From NCBI GenBank assembly GCA_964035545.1, contig OZ037771.1:6195690-6259689 (forward strand): 64,000 nt of DNA. Direction: 5' to 3'. How positions within the stretch are numbered: position 1 is the stretch's first letter; the number at the start of each line of letters is the position of its first letter. The notes beneath the pieces are model-generated. The model did not search any database and was not told where the DNA came from. It saw nothing but the letters and a program-made list of their open reading frames with translations. The position numbers and the translations under genes were made by a program. Origin of the DNA: Bugula neritina (Eukaryota; Bryozoa; Gymnolaemata; Cheilostomatida; Bugulidae). Of this stretch, positions 29,988 to 46,182 are shown piece after piece.

Positions 29988-31796
29988 ATGCAGCAATCTG
30001 CAGTGGAAGAAACTCTGAATACAAACATCACCCTCTACCTGGTCATGTTTTCCATCCCCTTGCTGATAATCATCATTGTGAGTGTACCTTCTAATTATAT
30101 CTAGAGTCATATCTGCTACTAGCACCTCCTTAAAATATTTCAAATCATCAAATCATCTCACATTATAATTTTTAATGCTAAGTTTCAGATTATTATTTTC
30201 TGGTGTAAATGCTTGCATTAGTTTAGCATGGCCATTCATATTTAATTTGACAATCAATCTCACCTGTTTCATCAGCTGCTGACAATTCAACCTTTGATTG
30301 TTTATTTACATGTGATGTTGGAAACATAATATTATGATAGCTACACTCTCTGTAAAAGTATGTAAGCTTTAATGGGAAAAAATTTAACATTAATTTAATT
30401 TTTTTCCTTATTATATCTGAATTATAATAAACACAGCTTTATTTATCTGAGGCACTCTATTTATCCAGCATTTGGTTTTGTGGTGTTTCTAATTTCATTC
30501 TACAGTGTAAGAAATTTTCAGCATAATTGTATTCCACAATGCAAAAAAGTTTCTTGTTATTGTAGGTGTTGGTAGGCAAGTACGCAAAAAGAGAGATTTA
30601 CCGCAAAAATGAACAAATGACAAAGAATAGAATGGCAACATTGATTGGTACGTAGCATAGGCACCCTGTAACACTCACGCAGTGTATTTTCACAGGCTAA
30701 AGTCATTCTATCTAATGCATAACTGTTTCTGATGAAATTTTATCCTACAACTAAATAGAATGAAATACTAATTTTTTATAGTGCAGTGAATGCACTACAA
30801 GGAAAAGTCAAAATTGAGGTTTAATGTTTAAAATTTATAACTTGAAAATAATTCGTATTTATGTAAAACTTGTGCTTTGATACAAATGAGCAAAATTTTA
30901 GGCAACTGCTTGCAGCATTTACTATAACTATAATCCTCAGAGTTTGTCCTTTTCTTTCTCTCTCAACTAAACATAAAGACATATAATGTATTGTTGGTGT
31001 TGTAGCTTGAGGTGATAACAGCTGTAATTGCATTGAGAACTGGTTAATACTTCTCCTTGCACCTTGTATATTATTGATAGCCATATTTGTTGATAGAGAA
31101 TATGCCGGAAGGAGTTACTCCCACCTACATGAACATGGCGCAAAGCTCCGGTTCTAGTGTGTTTAGGAAGGAGCCACCCATTCTTATATATGTCACAGAG
31201 CATAAGTCACATTCAAGGCATTCAACATTGCCAAAGGTGTCTATTTTTATAGTCATATTCCACTTGATGATAGCCATGTTTCTATATGCTAAATTATAAC
31301 ACTAAACATTGTATTTTTATTTTTTTTACAAGTTTAATGTCTTTGAATATTTCATAACACTCAATATATTTTTGCTCTTTCTAATTTACCATATTCACTA
31401 ATCTGTGATATTACAACATGTTCAGTAAAAGAAATATCTGCATGAGCTAGTTGTTCCCAGTTTAACAGTGTCTCCAATCATATGTGTAGTTGTTTTATAA
31501 AAATACCACACATCCAGCTATATAACGCTATGCAATACATATACTTAGCTTCTTGTTTGATACTCTGTTTGTGTTGTTAGAACCAAACGCTGGACTGGCA
31601 TGAAAAGCCTGAACTGTTTTCACCAAACCTAAGTCTAGCTATGCCAGATCGGCAATCTCTGGCACTTCCTGAGAACATGTTTTCCATGGCTACGTCTGCC
31701 AACTCATTCGGAAATCTACACGGGAGCTTCAGTTTGCAAGATACGAGACGATCATCATACTCCCCCTATGATCCTTATACAACTTTTCGCTACTAA
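29988..31796 (+). CDS. small single-pass membrane protein, 4 exons, 175 residues
   Basis: Exons: 29988-30077, 30566-30647, 31097-31236, 31581-31796; the lengths sum to 528 and all phases match. There is no obvious signal peptide. The short N terminus has an Asn-Ile-Thr glycosylation motif, then a hydrophobic helix at about residues 15-34 (YLVMFSIPLLIIIIVLVGKY), then a basic stretch (KYAKREIYRK). The remaining cytoplasmic part is rich in Ser, Pro, Met and Tyr and ends YSPYDPYTTFRY. This is a type III-like topology. I do not recognise a family. A polyadenylation signal (aataaa) is present at about 32004. It follows the previous membrane-protein gene by 765 bp in the same direction, so a joint transcript or related function is possible but unproven. 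Confidence 0.65.
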
Positions 31797-33234
31797 TTTA
31801 GGGCTATCTATAGTCTTTTATCAGTATGTGTTGGAGCTGGTTTGCTGCAGTAGCAATCTGTTGATATTTTTCCTAGTTTCAAATATTTTTCAGATGTTTC
31901 ACGTGGTTCAAATAAATATTAATGCAGTAATGCTAATGCGCTGTATTATGCTGCACAATGTAGGTGTGTGTATGTGTTGAAAACCCGTTTATTATAAGAT
32001 TAAAAATAAAGATATGGCTTATAGAGAAAAAGATGGGATAGAGAGATAAGTTTAGTCCATATTCATTTTCCTACAATTAGTTTTACACACGAGATGCATA
32101 TCTTATATACGTTAAACTCTTTCAAAATTTAGTATCTGATTCTAATGGATAATTAACGTTTTCTATTGTTCTTTTGTTTTGTGAATACAACCAACTTTGT
32201 ATAAAGAAGCCTGTGTACTGCAGTGTGTCTTGCTCTTGAGAAGAGCATTAGTTAAACAGTTCAGCATACAGTCTGGCATGCATTAGTTAAACCTAGGCTT
32301 CTGCAATGCAACGCAATGCTAACTAGATTCTAAAAATTTATTTGCACATTCACAGGAGTGATGAGACTGTCTATACTCATGTCTGTAGTAGAAAAAGCAG
32401 TCAAGCAATTTAATTTCAATTTGTTAGTTCATATAAGTATTTCTTAGTAATTTTATTATATATCTTGGATATGTGTCAACCAGTTTATACCAGGGGTGTC
32501 TAGCATACCCCTCCCCTTTATAGGGGGCATCTAACAGCTGTACATACAATAGTATCTTAATCAAATACAACATGTCACAACATGCTGTTGTGGACTTACG
32601 GTGTGGTAAATTTGCAATCAGATTTTTTAATTTCAATTACAATACTCTCCAACATATCCTTTTGAACAGAATTTACAGACAAGAAAATTTTATGTATATG
32701 GAAAAACTATGCACACATCCAAAATTGCACAACTGTTTTTAGGTGCACTCTCTACTCAAACTTTCAGAATTTTACATTAGTATTAGTACTATCAAAGGGT
32801 TAAAGTTCATGGACAAGGCTAATAGATAACACTGCATAATAATATTAGTATCATAATAATAATTAGGGATGCTGGCGACGCTATTCAGCTGCGTCAGTTA
32901 AAAATGGGCGTGACTTATAAAATTTCAAACTAAACTAAAATTGTGGACGCTAAAATCAATCGTAATTTATCGATTTATTATCTGAGTTAACTTGCCAGGG
33001 GCTTAACTCCAATACTTTGATGATCGTGCAATTGGCTGCCCACGCTTTAATATTCACTGCGGTGCTTCAACTGTTTCGAGGATCAACAAAGCTTGCTTGA
33101 GCATTTTCAAAATCAACTTTAGTAAAAAAATTAATTTTATTTAATACAATTCTGTCTATTCGAGCTTACTATTTATTTAGCACTTGCTTTTGGTTGTTAT
33201 ATTTCAGCATTTTATTGGCAAAACGTAGTCAAAC
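31797..33234. other. 3' flank, spacer and centrin promoter
   Basis: No exon is seen here. 31797-32010 is probably the 3' untranslated region of the small membrane-protein gene. The last 400 bp before the centrin start codon must contain its promoter and any 5' untranslated exon; a short tct/att-rich stretch precedes the ATG. Confidence 0.5.
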
Positions 33235-36155
<2,921 letters not shown>

Positions 36156-37013
36156 CTTTACATCTGTCTGCCTTGCTTGGTCATCAGTTGACAATCTCGC
36201 TTCAGTTATCTTCTCTCTGCCGGTTGAAGTTGAGGCTATTTGCTGCAGATAGCAGTTGAAACTGATGTACTCTGTAAACTAAGTGCTGCCAAGTTGTATT
36301 TCATTTATATAGTTGACTAAAAGTGCTGTACATTTTCTGATTTTTTTATAGTTTTATCTTACCAGAATATATTGTAAAATTCATGTCTGTTTGTGTTTGG
36401 AAGGATTGTGAAAAAGGTTGGCTGATGGTTTATTTTGTCTTACATTTATTAGTGTTCACAAAAATCTCAAAATTGAAAGTAGAATTTGCCAACTGCTTGT
36501 AATACAATGCAGAGTAATGCAGCCCTTTATTCTTGCATTTCTCTAGAGTTATCCGAAGGAATTCTCTTATGTATAAGGCTGTGACCTGTGTTAGTCTCAT
36601 CATCTGACTTAACTGCATGCCCCCAGACCTACAAATAGTATTCTTGTACTTGTATATTACCACAATACTTGCATGTTACCACAGTATATTTAACAGCTGC
36701 ATGTTACCACTGTACATTTAACAGCTGCATGTTACCACTGTACATTCAATAGCCATATGTCACAACTCTTTCTCAAAAGAATTATGCAAATGGAAAAATG
36801 CATGCAATTTCGCCTTATAATCTGGTGTACAATGCAAAACGTATTCCTAGCAGTTGTAACTGTCTAAAATTAGAACTTCTATGAAACTACGTCTTAGCAC
36901 TTTTTTCTATATAATTATTTAATTTTTAAAGAGTAGGCCTACTACGCTCCATCAATTGTTGAGTTGAGATTTATGAGTAACTTATGCCCTGTTACTTAGG
37001 CTATTTCATAAAT
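36156..37013. other. convergent 3' region of centrin and methyltransferase genes
   Basis: Both neighbouring genes end into this stretch. A minus-strand aataaa (tttatt at about 36429) could end the methyltransferase transcript. A three-copy repeat of about 33 bp (gcatgttaccac, ttaacagct) lies at 36668-36745. A short last exon of the methyltransferase could be hidden here. Confidence 0.5.
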
Positions 37014-39790
37014 TCAACAACTGACTATAACATCTGATGCACACAGTGAGTATAGAAGACTTACCTGAGTTCTCTCTGGGTGGTAGAATGGTATGGAGGT
37101 AGCCAGTTGCAAGTAGAACACCGTCTCTCTAAACAACCCAGACTCCTCTATAGAACTGTGGGGCTCCCTGTTGTAGTGACACCCATTCAGGATAACGTAG
37201 AATATTGGAGTAACTATGGTTTGGTAAGTCCTCATTATCAGGTCCTTGGACCTTGTGTGCTCCAAGTAACAGAACTTGCCACCCTGAAGAATCACACAGA
37301 CATTTCTATGACATTTCGAAATTTGCTATACATACGTCTAAATGCTGTTCAGTGTAGGCTGAAACACGTATGTACGTATAGGTAGCAAGTGATTTATGGC
37401 CCATTATTCTGCTTTCTTCTTGAATATAATTGTTCTATTTTAAAGTCTTAAATAGTCTTGTTCAATGGCTTAGCATAAATTAATAACAAACTATTCAACT
37501 TAGAAACTATATGCCTAAAATTAAGTTACCGGTTTGAGAACATAGTGGATATTCTTTAGAGCTTCTCGAACATCTTTGACTGAACACAAGACGTAAGTAC
37601 AGACCACGTAGTCCACACTATTGGCTGGAATGAGACCCGGCAAATTCTCAACCATTCCTTTCACCACCTCATAAGATTTCAAGTGTCTCCCAAATCTGTT
37701 GGAGCAAATAGAATTTGTAAAAAATCATGTTTTTAAAGCTGTTTTGATATTAATTTCAGCAAAAAAGTTGAATAGTTAATAAACTATTTAGTAATATATT
37801 CAAATTATGCAAAAAAACTTCAAGGTTTTTGAAAAAAGCAGACAAAATAAACACTCCTGTTTTTGAAAAAGCTGTGGGAATAAAAACAATGTACCAGGGT
37901 TCAAATTTTTACATACATGCAGAAACATTACTGCTTAAATTGAAGCACAACTTATAGGAAGGAGATAGTAAACCAGTACGGAGGTCCTAGGTAAACACGT
38001 TTGTCTGAAACTTTGTTGGGTCTTTTGTTAGAACCTCTTTCTGATTTACTGTGTGCAACTTCCCTACCCCATGGATGTTTTTAGATAAGCTCGTAGTTTA
38101 TTCTATACAGTTTAAACTATTTTTAAGGCTTTATTGCATTCGGATTCAGAGTTATCATCTCACAAATTAAACTTCTCTCTAATAATGTTATCAAATATGT
38201 GTAGCTGCAGCATTGGAAACATTTCATTGGCCTATATTTTTATTGTTGTTATTATATATATAATTTAAATGGTAAGGGTAGACAGTTTATCTGAAAACTC
38301 ACTAAACTGTTTGTGAAAATTTGTTTATCTAGAGTGGTAACATGTAGTTTATAATGAAAAATTGATGTTTGTTTAAAGCGAAGGTAAAATATTTATTTGG
38401 GAAGAAGGTTAATTTAGGTATAACTTGAAAGTAATAAAACAGCAAGACACCATAAAGTAAAGCCTCCCTGCAGGACCCATATTGCATAAGTAGCCTATTA
38501 AGTATAGAAAAAGTCAAATGTGTATTCTGTATCAGTTAACTACAAAAAGCACATAAAAGGAATTGGTATCCCACACCATGCTTTCTACTCAACCAGAAGT
38601 AGCTGACAAATTAAAACAGCATCGGGTGCTCTTTGCATTGCTGCAGTGTGTCAATACTCAACACTAAATCAAATTGGTGAGGCTACAACTCTAGTCAATT
38701 ATACGACCATTCAACATGTTCTAGTAAAATATTTATAGTTGCTAAACTTTATGCACACAGTTTTTACTCAAACATGCAGCTTCTATGCTAAATAACTTCA
38801 CATGTCACATTTACATATCAACTTACCTTATTAACATATTATATTAGATGTTTTTCATACCTCTCAAAGCTATTGTGGAGATGCTCATCGAACTCAGTGA
38901 CGGGCTCCAAACATGTGACCACACTATTCAAAGGGTAGTATCGGAAGTTAGCTCCCCCACCTGAACCTATCTCCAATATCTTGACTCCCATATCTGTCCT
39001 CATACAGCTGAACATTTCTTCTCTCCATCTAGTTTAAATAACACGCATGCAGCAGCAGCAAATTTAATTAACAACAATTCACTTTATAATCAGCCATAGT
39101 ATAGACTCTAGACCATAGTAACTTAGTTTGTTTGTTTGTTTGTTTGTATTTTCATAAAATAGTAGTTTATGTCATAGGTTGAAAAATAGAAAAAAATCAG
39201 TGATGAGGGTCCATATGCACAATAGCAGAAGGTTAGCGGTTTGAATCCTAGTAAAAGCCATTGGTGACATTGGGAAAGAAATTTAGTCCTAGTTAATCAT
39301 TTGTTAGAATGAAAGCAAGTCTTTGGTCCATTTAAAAAGGGTTATACTTCAAAAACAAACGTAAGTTTTTTTGTTTTATAAGCATGCAGGTATAGTTTTA
39401 TAAGCATGCAGGTACAATTTTATAGTCATGGTTAGAGCTATGCAACTGGACGCTAAGCTAAAAAACATGTGCAATATTTGGCTCTAGCAGACGTTTTAAC
39501 TTTTAATGAAATTAGACATCATTGTGCTGCTGATCTCTACATAATTCAAACAGGTACAAAAACTAAACTAAAGTCTTTTGATCTTTTGATCTGTGCTGCA
39601 AGTATTCATCACAGTTCATAGGTTAATATGTGACATAATTTCTTTACCTCTGAGAATATTGTGTATCTGTTGATGTAACCAGCCACACCAACAACTTTCT
39701 ACCTAGACCAGCATATTTGGCTAAAAGTTTAAAGAGCACAACAAATACTACAACGAATATTACTGGAGAGAGGTCTATATCTGACAGCAT
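37014..39790 (-). CDS. METTL7-type (TMT1) membrane-associated methyltransferase, 4 exons
   Basis: Exons: 39790-39648, 39028-38861, 37695-37530, 37283-37065, or read through to the stop at 37014. This is an S-adenosylmethionine-dependent methyltransferase; in mammals METTL7A/B methylate alkyl thiols on ER and lipid-droplet membranes. The N terminus carries a hydrophobic anchor (residues about 8-22, SPVIFVVVFVVLF). The SAM-binding motif I is LEIGSGGGANFRYYP. Family motifs VTCLEPVTEF, VDYVVCTYVLCSVKD and the VLKPGGKFCYLEH strand follow in order. The end of exon 4 (HPERTQ then gtaagt) is a strong donor. If used, a short last exon is missing from my model; if read through, the protein has 248 residues. 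The family's usual length is about 244. It diverges from the aldo-keto reductase gene 870 bp away. Confidence 0.9.
39125..39148. repeat. (TTTG)n microsatellite
   Basis: About six tandem ttgt units in the first methyltransferase intron. Confidence 0.85.
39195..39352 (+). mobile_element. tRNA-derived SINE, diverged copy C
   Basis: In the first methyltransferase intron, on the opposite strand to the gene. It retains ggtttgaatcctag (B box), gccattggtgacattgggaaag and aagtctttggtccatttaaa in the same order as the other copies, but with many more changes. Confidence 0.65.
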
Positions 39791-40660
39791 AACAACTGCG
39801 GGGCCGAAGGCTCATCTCTAGTCGCTCAGAATTTATAGAAAACGCCTCAGTACCTTACACGATGTCTACTGTTAGTTACAGCATCTTAATATTGAATTTA
39901 TCATTTTTTAAATGAGGTAATTTGCAATTATTTAATTTTTTGAATTCTGTAAGAAATTCTTGCCATTTCATGCAACAAACTATTAAAATAAATTAGTTCA
40001 TTACCCAACGCTTATTGGATCTCATTAACAGATGATACCTACTGTTACTAACTGACGTAGAGCTTGTTTCCACTAAAGAAATGCAGGGAAACAAAACTCA
40101 TATAAAGGAAAGGTGTAGAATGCAGTCATGTGAAAGAGAAGAAGGCCATGATGAGTAGAAATAGAGAAGTTAGGAGAAGGTCCCTTTTGATGAGGCAGAT
40201 ACATGCATTAGTGAAGACACCTTGAAGAACTGCTGCCAAGTTCCATAGTGTCCGGGCAAAAAGTTGGAAATTTTCAACATGGAGTGGAATCTGTCTAGAA
40301 ATGCAATTTAGCCAACCATAGTTCACAGGCTAAAGAGAGTGAGCTGTTGCGGAGTTGGGGGAGGGTTGTTTTCACGCCCCATTTTAAATTACTTGCACTC
40401 ACAGACTAGAAGACTTACTCTCCCTAATTTATTTTATATGTCAAACTGTCATATAATATAAACAGCTATATAATATCATATTGAGGACACATTGTTGGGA
40501 ATCATTTTTAGCTTACCTGAAAAGTGGGAGGAGTTTCATTACGTGACATTGTCTGTCAGAATGACATAAGTTCAAGCAGGTAGCTCTTCAGGTTACTGCA
40601 GACTAGACAGTTAGACAGTACAGCTGCTACAACTCTCTCCTCCTATTCAAAGCTGCTGAG
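39791..40660. promoter_or_regulatory. bidirectional promoter region
   Basis: The 870-bp spacer separates the start codons of the divergently transcribed methyltransferase and aldo-keto reductase genes. It should contain both promoters. I see no exon or clear TATA box. A short open frame on the minus strand (40326-40126) has no supporting splice or domain evidence. Confidence 0.5.
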
Positions 40661-43600
40661 ATGGAAGTTTCAAAGAGTATCAAGCTCAACAGTGGCCATG
40701 AAATGCCTACTATTGGTCTAGGCACCTACACCATGTTCAAGGTACATTTTATGTCCTATTTATATAAATTAATACAATGTTAATGTAAGTTATACCCCAA
40801 ATTTGTAGATTTTCAAAATTGATGGGGTAATAGTTAAAAGCCCTCAGCTTAGAATTTTCAAAATATAACTGCCGGTTGCCTGCAAACAAAGAAAAAGCAA
40901 TTCTTGCTGCAGTAAAAATATTTCAAACTGTTTTTACTATCTTGCCTAGAAGCTGCGGCCATCTTGAATAAGATTAGCTGCATACTTTACCTGTCTGTGC
41001 ACTCAATGTGCATACAATGATCCTTGTTGGTTTGTTTCAGGACCAGGCAGACATGCTGACTGTAATCCCGGCAGCAATTGAAGCAGGTTACAGACACATT
41101 GATACTGCAACTGTTTATGAAACAGAAACCTTTATTGGAGAAGCTTTAGAGCAGATGATAAGTTCTGGAAAGATCCGGAGAGAGGAAATATTCATCACGT
41201 GTAAAGTAAAGTATTGCTAGACACACTTCATATTTGTTAATGTTAGATAATTAAGTATCTCTAAGTCGAGTTTGATTGAGGAGTATGTTTTCTTCCACTT
41301 TTTTGTAGTTGCTTATTCAATTATTATATATTTATTATAAAAAATGGGGTTAGTATTAGTTTTATAATACTACAAGCTCCAGAGCATGAGCGTAAAAGTT
41401 ACTATAAAACAAAGCTCTTTATTAAAGCATACGACCCTCAAGCAATCTGTAGATGATAGATAAGATATATATGAATATTTTAATACTGCATAAGGGAAGC
41501 TTGTCAGGCGTTCTTTATAAGTTTGTGAGACGGCACATCTGAAATATAATCCACAGCATGTTGTGATATTACACAGCCTTGACCTTTGCCTTTATTCCAG
41601 GTATGGAACACATGTCATCAACCAGATAGAGCTAAGGCTTCTGTTGAACAAAGTCTTAAAGATTTGAAGACTGAATATATTGACATGGTTTTAATTCACT
41701 GGCCAATGGCATATGCTGTAAGTATAGTGTGTACATATACAACCGTATGCAGTGTATAACATACTGTATGCAGTGTACATATACTGTATGCAGTGTATTA
41801 TATGCTGTATGCAGTGTATTACATATTGTATGCAGTGTATTACATACTGTATGCAGTGTATTATATGCTGTATGCAGTGTATTATATGCTGTATGCAGTG
41901 TATTACATGCTGTATGCAGTGTATTACATACTGTATGCAGTGTATTACATGCTGTATGCAGTGTATTACATGCTGTATGCAGTGTATTACATACTGTATG
42001 CAGTGTGTTATATGCTGTATGCAGTGTATTGTATAGTAACTCATCTCCACCTTCGTCTATATAGGTTCTGAAGTAAAGATTGATTTGCTATGCTTGCTTA
42101 TGTTCATTTATTACATAAACAGGCTACTATAAATGCACTTCATTTATCGTATAGGTAATATACCAGCTTCTATTTAATCTGTGCTCAGCAAACCCCAGAA
42201 AGATGGCAAATAAATAAATAAATAAATAGTATTGTTTGCATTAGAAAAACCAAAGAATGTCTGACAGGTTATCTTATATAAATGTATATTTTTCTTCGTG
42301 TCAGTTTCTCTCTCACCATCTGTCTGTCTGTCTGTATGTATTAGTTAAATGACTGACCTCAATACAGGTTAATGTAGACAGTTTTATGCCATGACACTGG
42401 TCTGACATTCTATATGCAGCCGGCAACAGCTTGCTAAGCACCAGCTTGCTTTTAGTACGACGATATGTTGATAATCAAAGGTCTACATCGCACACCAGAT
42501 TGCTAGTGCTAGTGTGTGGGTAATTTTATCAGTTTTTAAAAAGGCTCTTTTTATGACTTTTAAACTAAACAAGTTGTAATAGATTCTCCTGGTTAGACTG
42601 CAGAGTAATTTGACTCTGGGTAATAAATCACTGGATCATTTATATTATAAATAAAATTTAATAAACATCAGCATTTAGACAGTGCAATCAATCAATTTTT
42701 CTAGCTGCCAGCTGTATTGTAACAGTAGTGTTTCATTTTATACAGAGACTCATTGGTCGTTTTAATTTGTGTTACAAAAATTGTAGCAATAAAATAATTA
42801 GCACCTTTGATAATCTAAAGCCTATCTAGAGTAACTTTTAATAACTTTTTTGTGGTTTAATCAAAAGTGTTGATTAAAAAAAACAAACATAGTTAAAAAC
42901 TTTTTATTATTTTGAACCATTTCACTCTAAAATTAATTCACTGAAATTAGATTTAGACTAAGCTTCAAAGTTGAGCGTTTCATTTATGCAGGCAAGTGAT
43001 GAAAGAGTCCCCAAAGATGAGAATGGAGACGTGATGTATGCTGACATAGATTATGTTGATACATGGAAAGCTTTGGAAGAATGTGTAGAAGGAGGTCAAG
43101 TCAGATCCATAGGGTTGTCCAACTTTAACATTGAGCAGATTACTAGAGTTTGTGACTCGGCTAAGATTCAACCAAGTAATCTGCAGGTATAATTGAGGCT
43201 CAGTATAATTATCTCAGTTGAACTGCTTGCATTCTAGTTGGTTAAGCTATTCATGGTGTCTGGTAAAAATGACACAGGTAATAATGGTATAAATGGAAAA
43301 GTAGATAAATGTGACACGTTTTCAAAATTGGGCTTTGAGTTTGGGCAAATTTAACATCAGCTAGTGTGCCGTTTTTACATACTTTTCAATTTTGTGCCAT
43401 ATATTGTTATCTGTGCTATTCTTACCTAAAATCGCTATTTATCGTTCAGAGATAATAGCACTATAGTACTGTGTGAGAGGACAAAATTATTATGAAAGCT
43501 CTGAAACAACTATAGGCCTATTTACAGTATGTGTACAGTATATGCAACTGCTAATGCTGCAATTTTTCTCTTTGGTTGGTAGGTTGAATTGAATGCTTAT

Positions 43601-44561
43601 TTCAATAACAAGAAGTTGGCAGATTGGTGCGGAGAGAAGGGGATAGTTGTGAGTTGCTACGCCCCTCTCAGTAGCCCTGGAAGGTTCTGGAAGGAGTCGG
43701 CAGACCTCAACCTAATTGAAGACGAAGTTGTAGTGAAAATAGCTGAGATCCATAAGAAGACAGCCGCTCAAGTATACATAAAATAGTATTCTTATTTCTA
43801 GTCAGTACAACATTAGCCAATGAGGTCAAAGATACTTGTGGAGTTATCTACACATGTATGCTGATTACTTGAATTGAAGATCGATCTAGTAGAATTGATT
43901 CTAACAAATATTTGTAATCTGTAAAATAAAGCAATCTGTTTAAAATTACAAATCGAAGCTTTGCAAAAATCTAAATGTTGACATCTAACAATTTTACACA
44001 GTCAAACTTCTTCTGGCTAGCTTGTAAACAATGATTGGAAAGACAACTCTACTTCTTTATTGTGATGCTAAACTTTGTAGGTGGCTCTGAGGTTTCTCCT
44101 GCAGAAAGGATATGTAGCGTTACCAAAATCAGCTAATCTCAAAAGACTAGCTGAGAATATAGATGTAAGTGTATCATCATATGCTATATATTATAATTTG
44201 CTGTGGAGCGTTGTGTTATGCATGCAAGTGTGAATGGTTCTAAAAGCAGCTCCAAGTTGGGGGTGACAGAGTGCAATAGTTTGCGGTTCTCTAATTTGGA
44301 GTTGGGATTTATTGAAACTCAAGAACCACAAACTACTAGCTGTGTTTGGTCACCCCGAACTTGGACCTGTTTATAGAACTATTCCATAAGTGTGATGTAA
44401 TCTACTGCTGAATATTGCGTCATACACATAATTAATACTTGTGTAGCTACTCTTGATACATTCTTTTGCTGCTTTAGGTCTACGATTTTAACCTCTCCGT
44501 TGATGAAATGGCTGAATTAGACTCGTTGAACAAAGACCTGAGAGTTTACTGTGAAGACTAG
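40661..44561 (+). CDS. aldo-keto reductase (AKR superfamily), 7 exons, 304 residues
   Basis: Exons: 40661-40741, 41041-41205, 41601-41717, 42992-43186, 43583-43771, 44081-44164, 44478-44561, all phase 0. The product is an NADPH-dependent oxidoreductase reducing carbonyl groups, a cytosolic TIM barrel. The catalytic tetrad is visible: Asp48 and Tyr53 ([11 protein letters not shown]), Lys82 (FITCKVW) and His115 (VLIHWP). Each is shifted by five from human AKR1B1. Other family marks are [36 protein letters not shown] and [14 protein letters not shown]. Length is slightly below the usual 315-325, with a short C-terminal loop that ends DLRVYCED. The loop that sets substrate choice is therefore reduced. 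I cannot name the substrate. Every intron lies between codons. A polyadenylation signal is at about 44923. Confidence 0.95.
41722..42040. repeat. 21-bp minisatellite
   Basis: About 14 copies of tgtattacatactgtatgcag or tgtattatatgctgtatgcag. It begins just after the donor of aldo-keto reductase exon 3. The unit length is a multiple of three and lacks stops, so it reads open in several frames; this is not a gene. Confidence 0.95.
44241..44373. mobile_element. MITE-like inverted repeat, second copy
   Basis: The ends aagcagctccaagttgggggtga and tcaccccgaacttggacctgt are inverted. They share the terminal sequence of the element at 7595-7696. An inner inverted pair (gcggttct...agaaccac) extends the hairpin. 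It lies in the last aldo-keto reductase intron. Confidence 0.65.
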
Positions 44562-46182
44562 TATGTATTATATCGATCTCTGCTATTAATTTAGTTGTTT
44601 GTATAAACTGTCTCCTATCTACCTACCTAGCTGCAATAATGGTATGAAATTTAATAACTTTGCTGTCTACACTTTATGCTCCTCATTAAGAGATTTTTGG
44701 AAACTTTCTGACTCAACTTGAATGAAATTCACGCTCCTTCAAGTTTTTGTGTTTGTTTCTATTTTAGTGCTAGAAGCAGTCCTTATTTCCCATTCTGAAG
44801 AAGTGGTGCTTCTGAAGAGAAAAAGTGAAATAAGTTATTTTTGGCTCAAAGTAGGCGGTGGCTTTTAGAAACAATATTGTCTTGTATTTCATTTCACACA
44901 CTTTACATGGTTGCATTAGCTGAATAAAAATATTATCTAAATAAACCACTATCCACAAATTGAGATATTTTAGTTTTGAAGGTGAAGCAGCTGCAATGAT
45001 GGTAATGACCTGAATAGTTAAAGGTTTCTGTGTTGTGCTAATTTGGGCAAACTTCATAAAATTATTAAACCAACATAAAAAGTGATAAAAATACTTGAAG
45101 ACATGCTTAAACATTTCAGACAACTGCCTATATATGAATACCAAGGTTTGAACAAAATTCTAAGCTATTTCTGTAGTTGTCCATTACTCCATGAACCAGT
45201 CATAATACTTAAACACAATGGAGTCATGGTTATACAACTCCAACTACTGCATCAGCACAATGCTTGCAAACTTAAAATGTCATAACTTCATCACTTGTTA
45301 AATTGGCAATGTGTGCGGTAGAGTGCAACTATACCCACTGTTCACAGTTGAGCTATTCTTCTCAATGAAACCATAGCGATTGGCTCAACAGTGGTTCAAT
45401 GTATGGAAGGGCGGCTCCAACCCCACGCCCAATATCGGCATAACATCTATTAGCTGCTAACAACTTAAAATAGTACAAAGTCATCCCTTTTGTGACACAT
45501 GATTAACAGAGTTATTAACATTTTCCAATAGCCTATAGCCTATGGTAGTAAAAATTCAACATGTAAATGGAGTCTACAGTAAACTATGCTAATTCTGAAC
45601 TATATGTTTTTATTGATGAAAATACAACAAAAAATAAGTTTGCAACACTGGTATAGCTAGCTGGCAGAATTGTCCGCAAAATAAATACATAAGTATATTA
45701 TTCTGCAAACAGTGGATACATAAAAACCATAAATAAAATTACCATGATAGAATACATAAGAGTACAGAAAAATATAACTACAGCCCTTTTTTACATAAAA
45801 TACAACATAGCCTAATTTACAAATTCAATGACAAAAAGGTAAGGAACCAAAGATCAAATTACAGCATTGCATATATCAGTGCATATATTATACATAAAAT
45901 ATTTTAACATCATACTTTGAGTCCAAAACAAGACAGCCTTCAGCTGCCAAAATAATGATATTATAATATACTAGATTCAATGTTGAGAAAAGATAACTCC
46001 ACTGTGAGAACTGTGAAATATTTATATTATATTAAAAGTAAAAAGCCAAAGAAGCTGCTACAGCTTTCAAGTTACTTTAATAAAAGAGTTTTATTGCAAA
46101 CATATAAAATGCGTCTAGTAAATCTGTATAACTAAGTCATAATCATTCTGTTATTTTACATATTTGTTACCATAAAGTCACG
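44562..46182. other. convergent intergenic region
   Basis: The aldo-keto reductase and the acetyltransferase genes both end here. The only stretch with higher GC is 45300-45450 (ggctcaacagtgg, gggcggctccaaccccacgc), which I cannot assign. A minus-strand aataaa at about 46088 probably ends the acetyltransferase transcript. Short open frames here are not convincing. Confidence 0.5.

Noticed and set aside
41691-42071. Four long frames of Cys/Val/Tyr or Ile/His repeats on both strands
   Set aside because: They come from a 21-bp minisatellite in an aldo-keto reductase intron, where a unit that is a multiple of three and lacks stops keeps all frames open.
44770-45144. 124-codon minus-strand frame
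   Set aside because: It lies in the 3' region between convergent genes and has no domain similarity or credible splice sites. Composition is that of AT-rich spacer.
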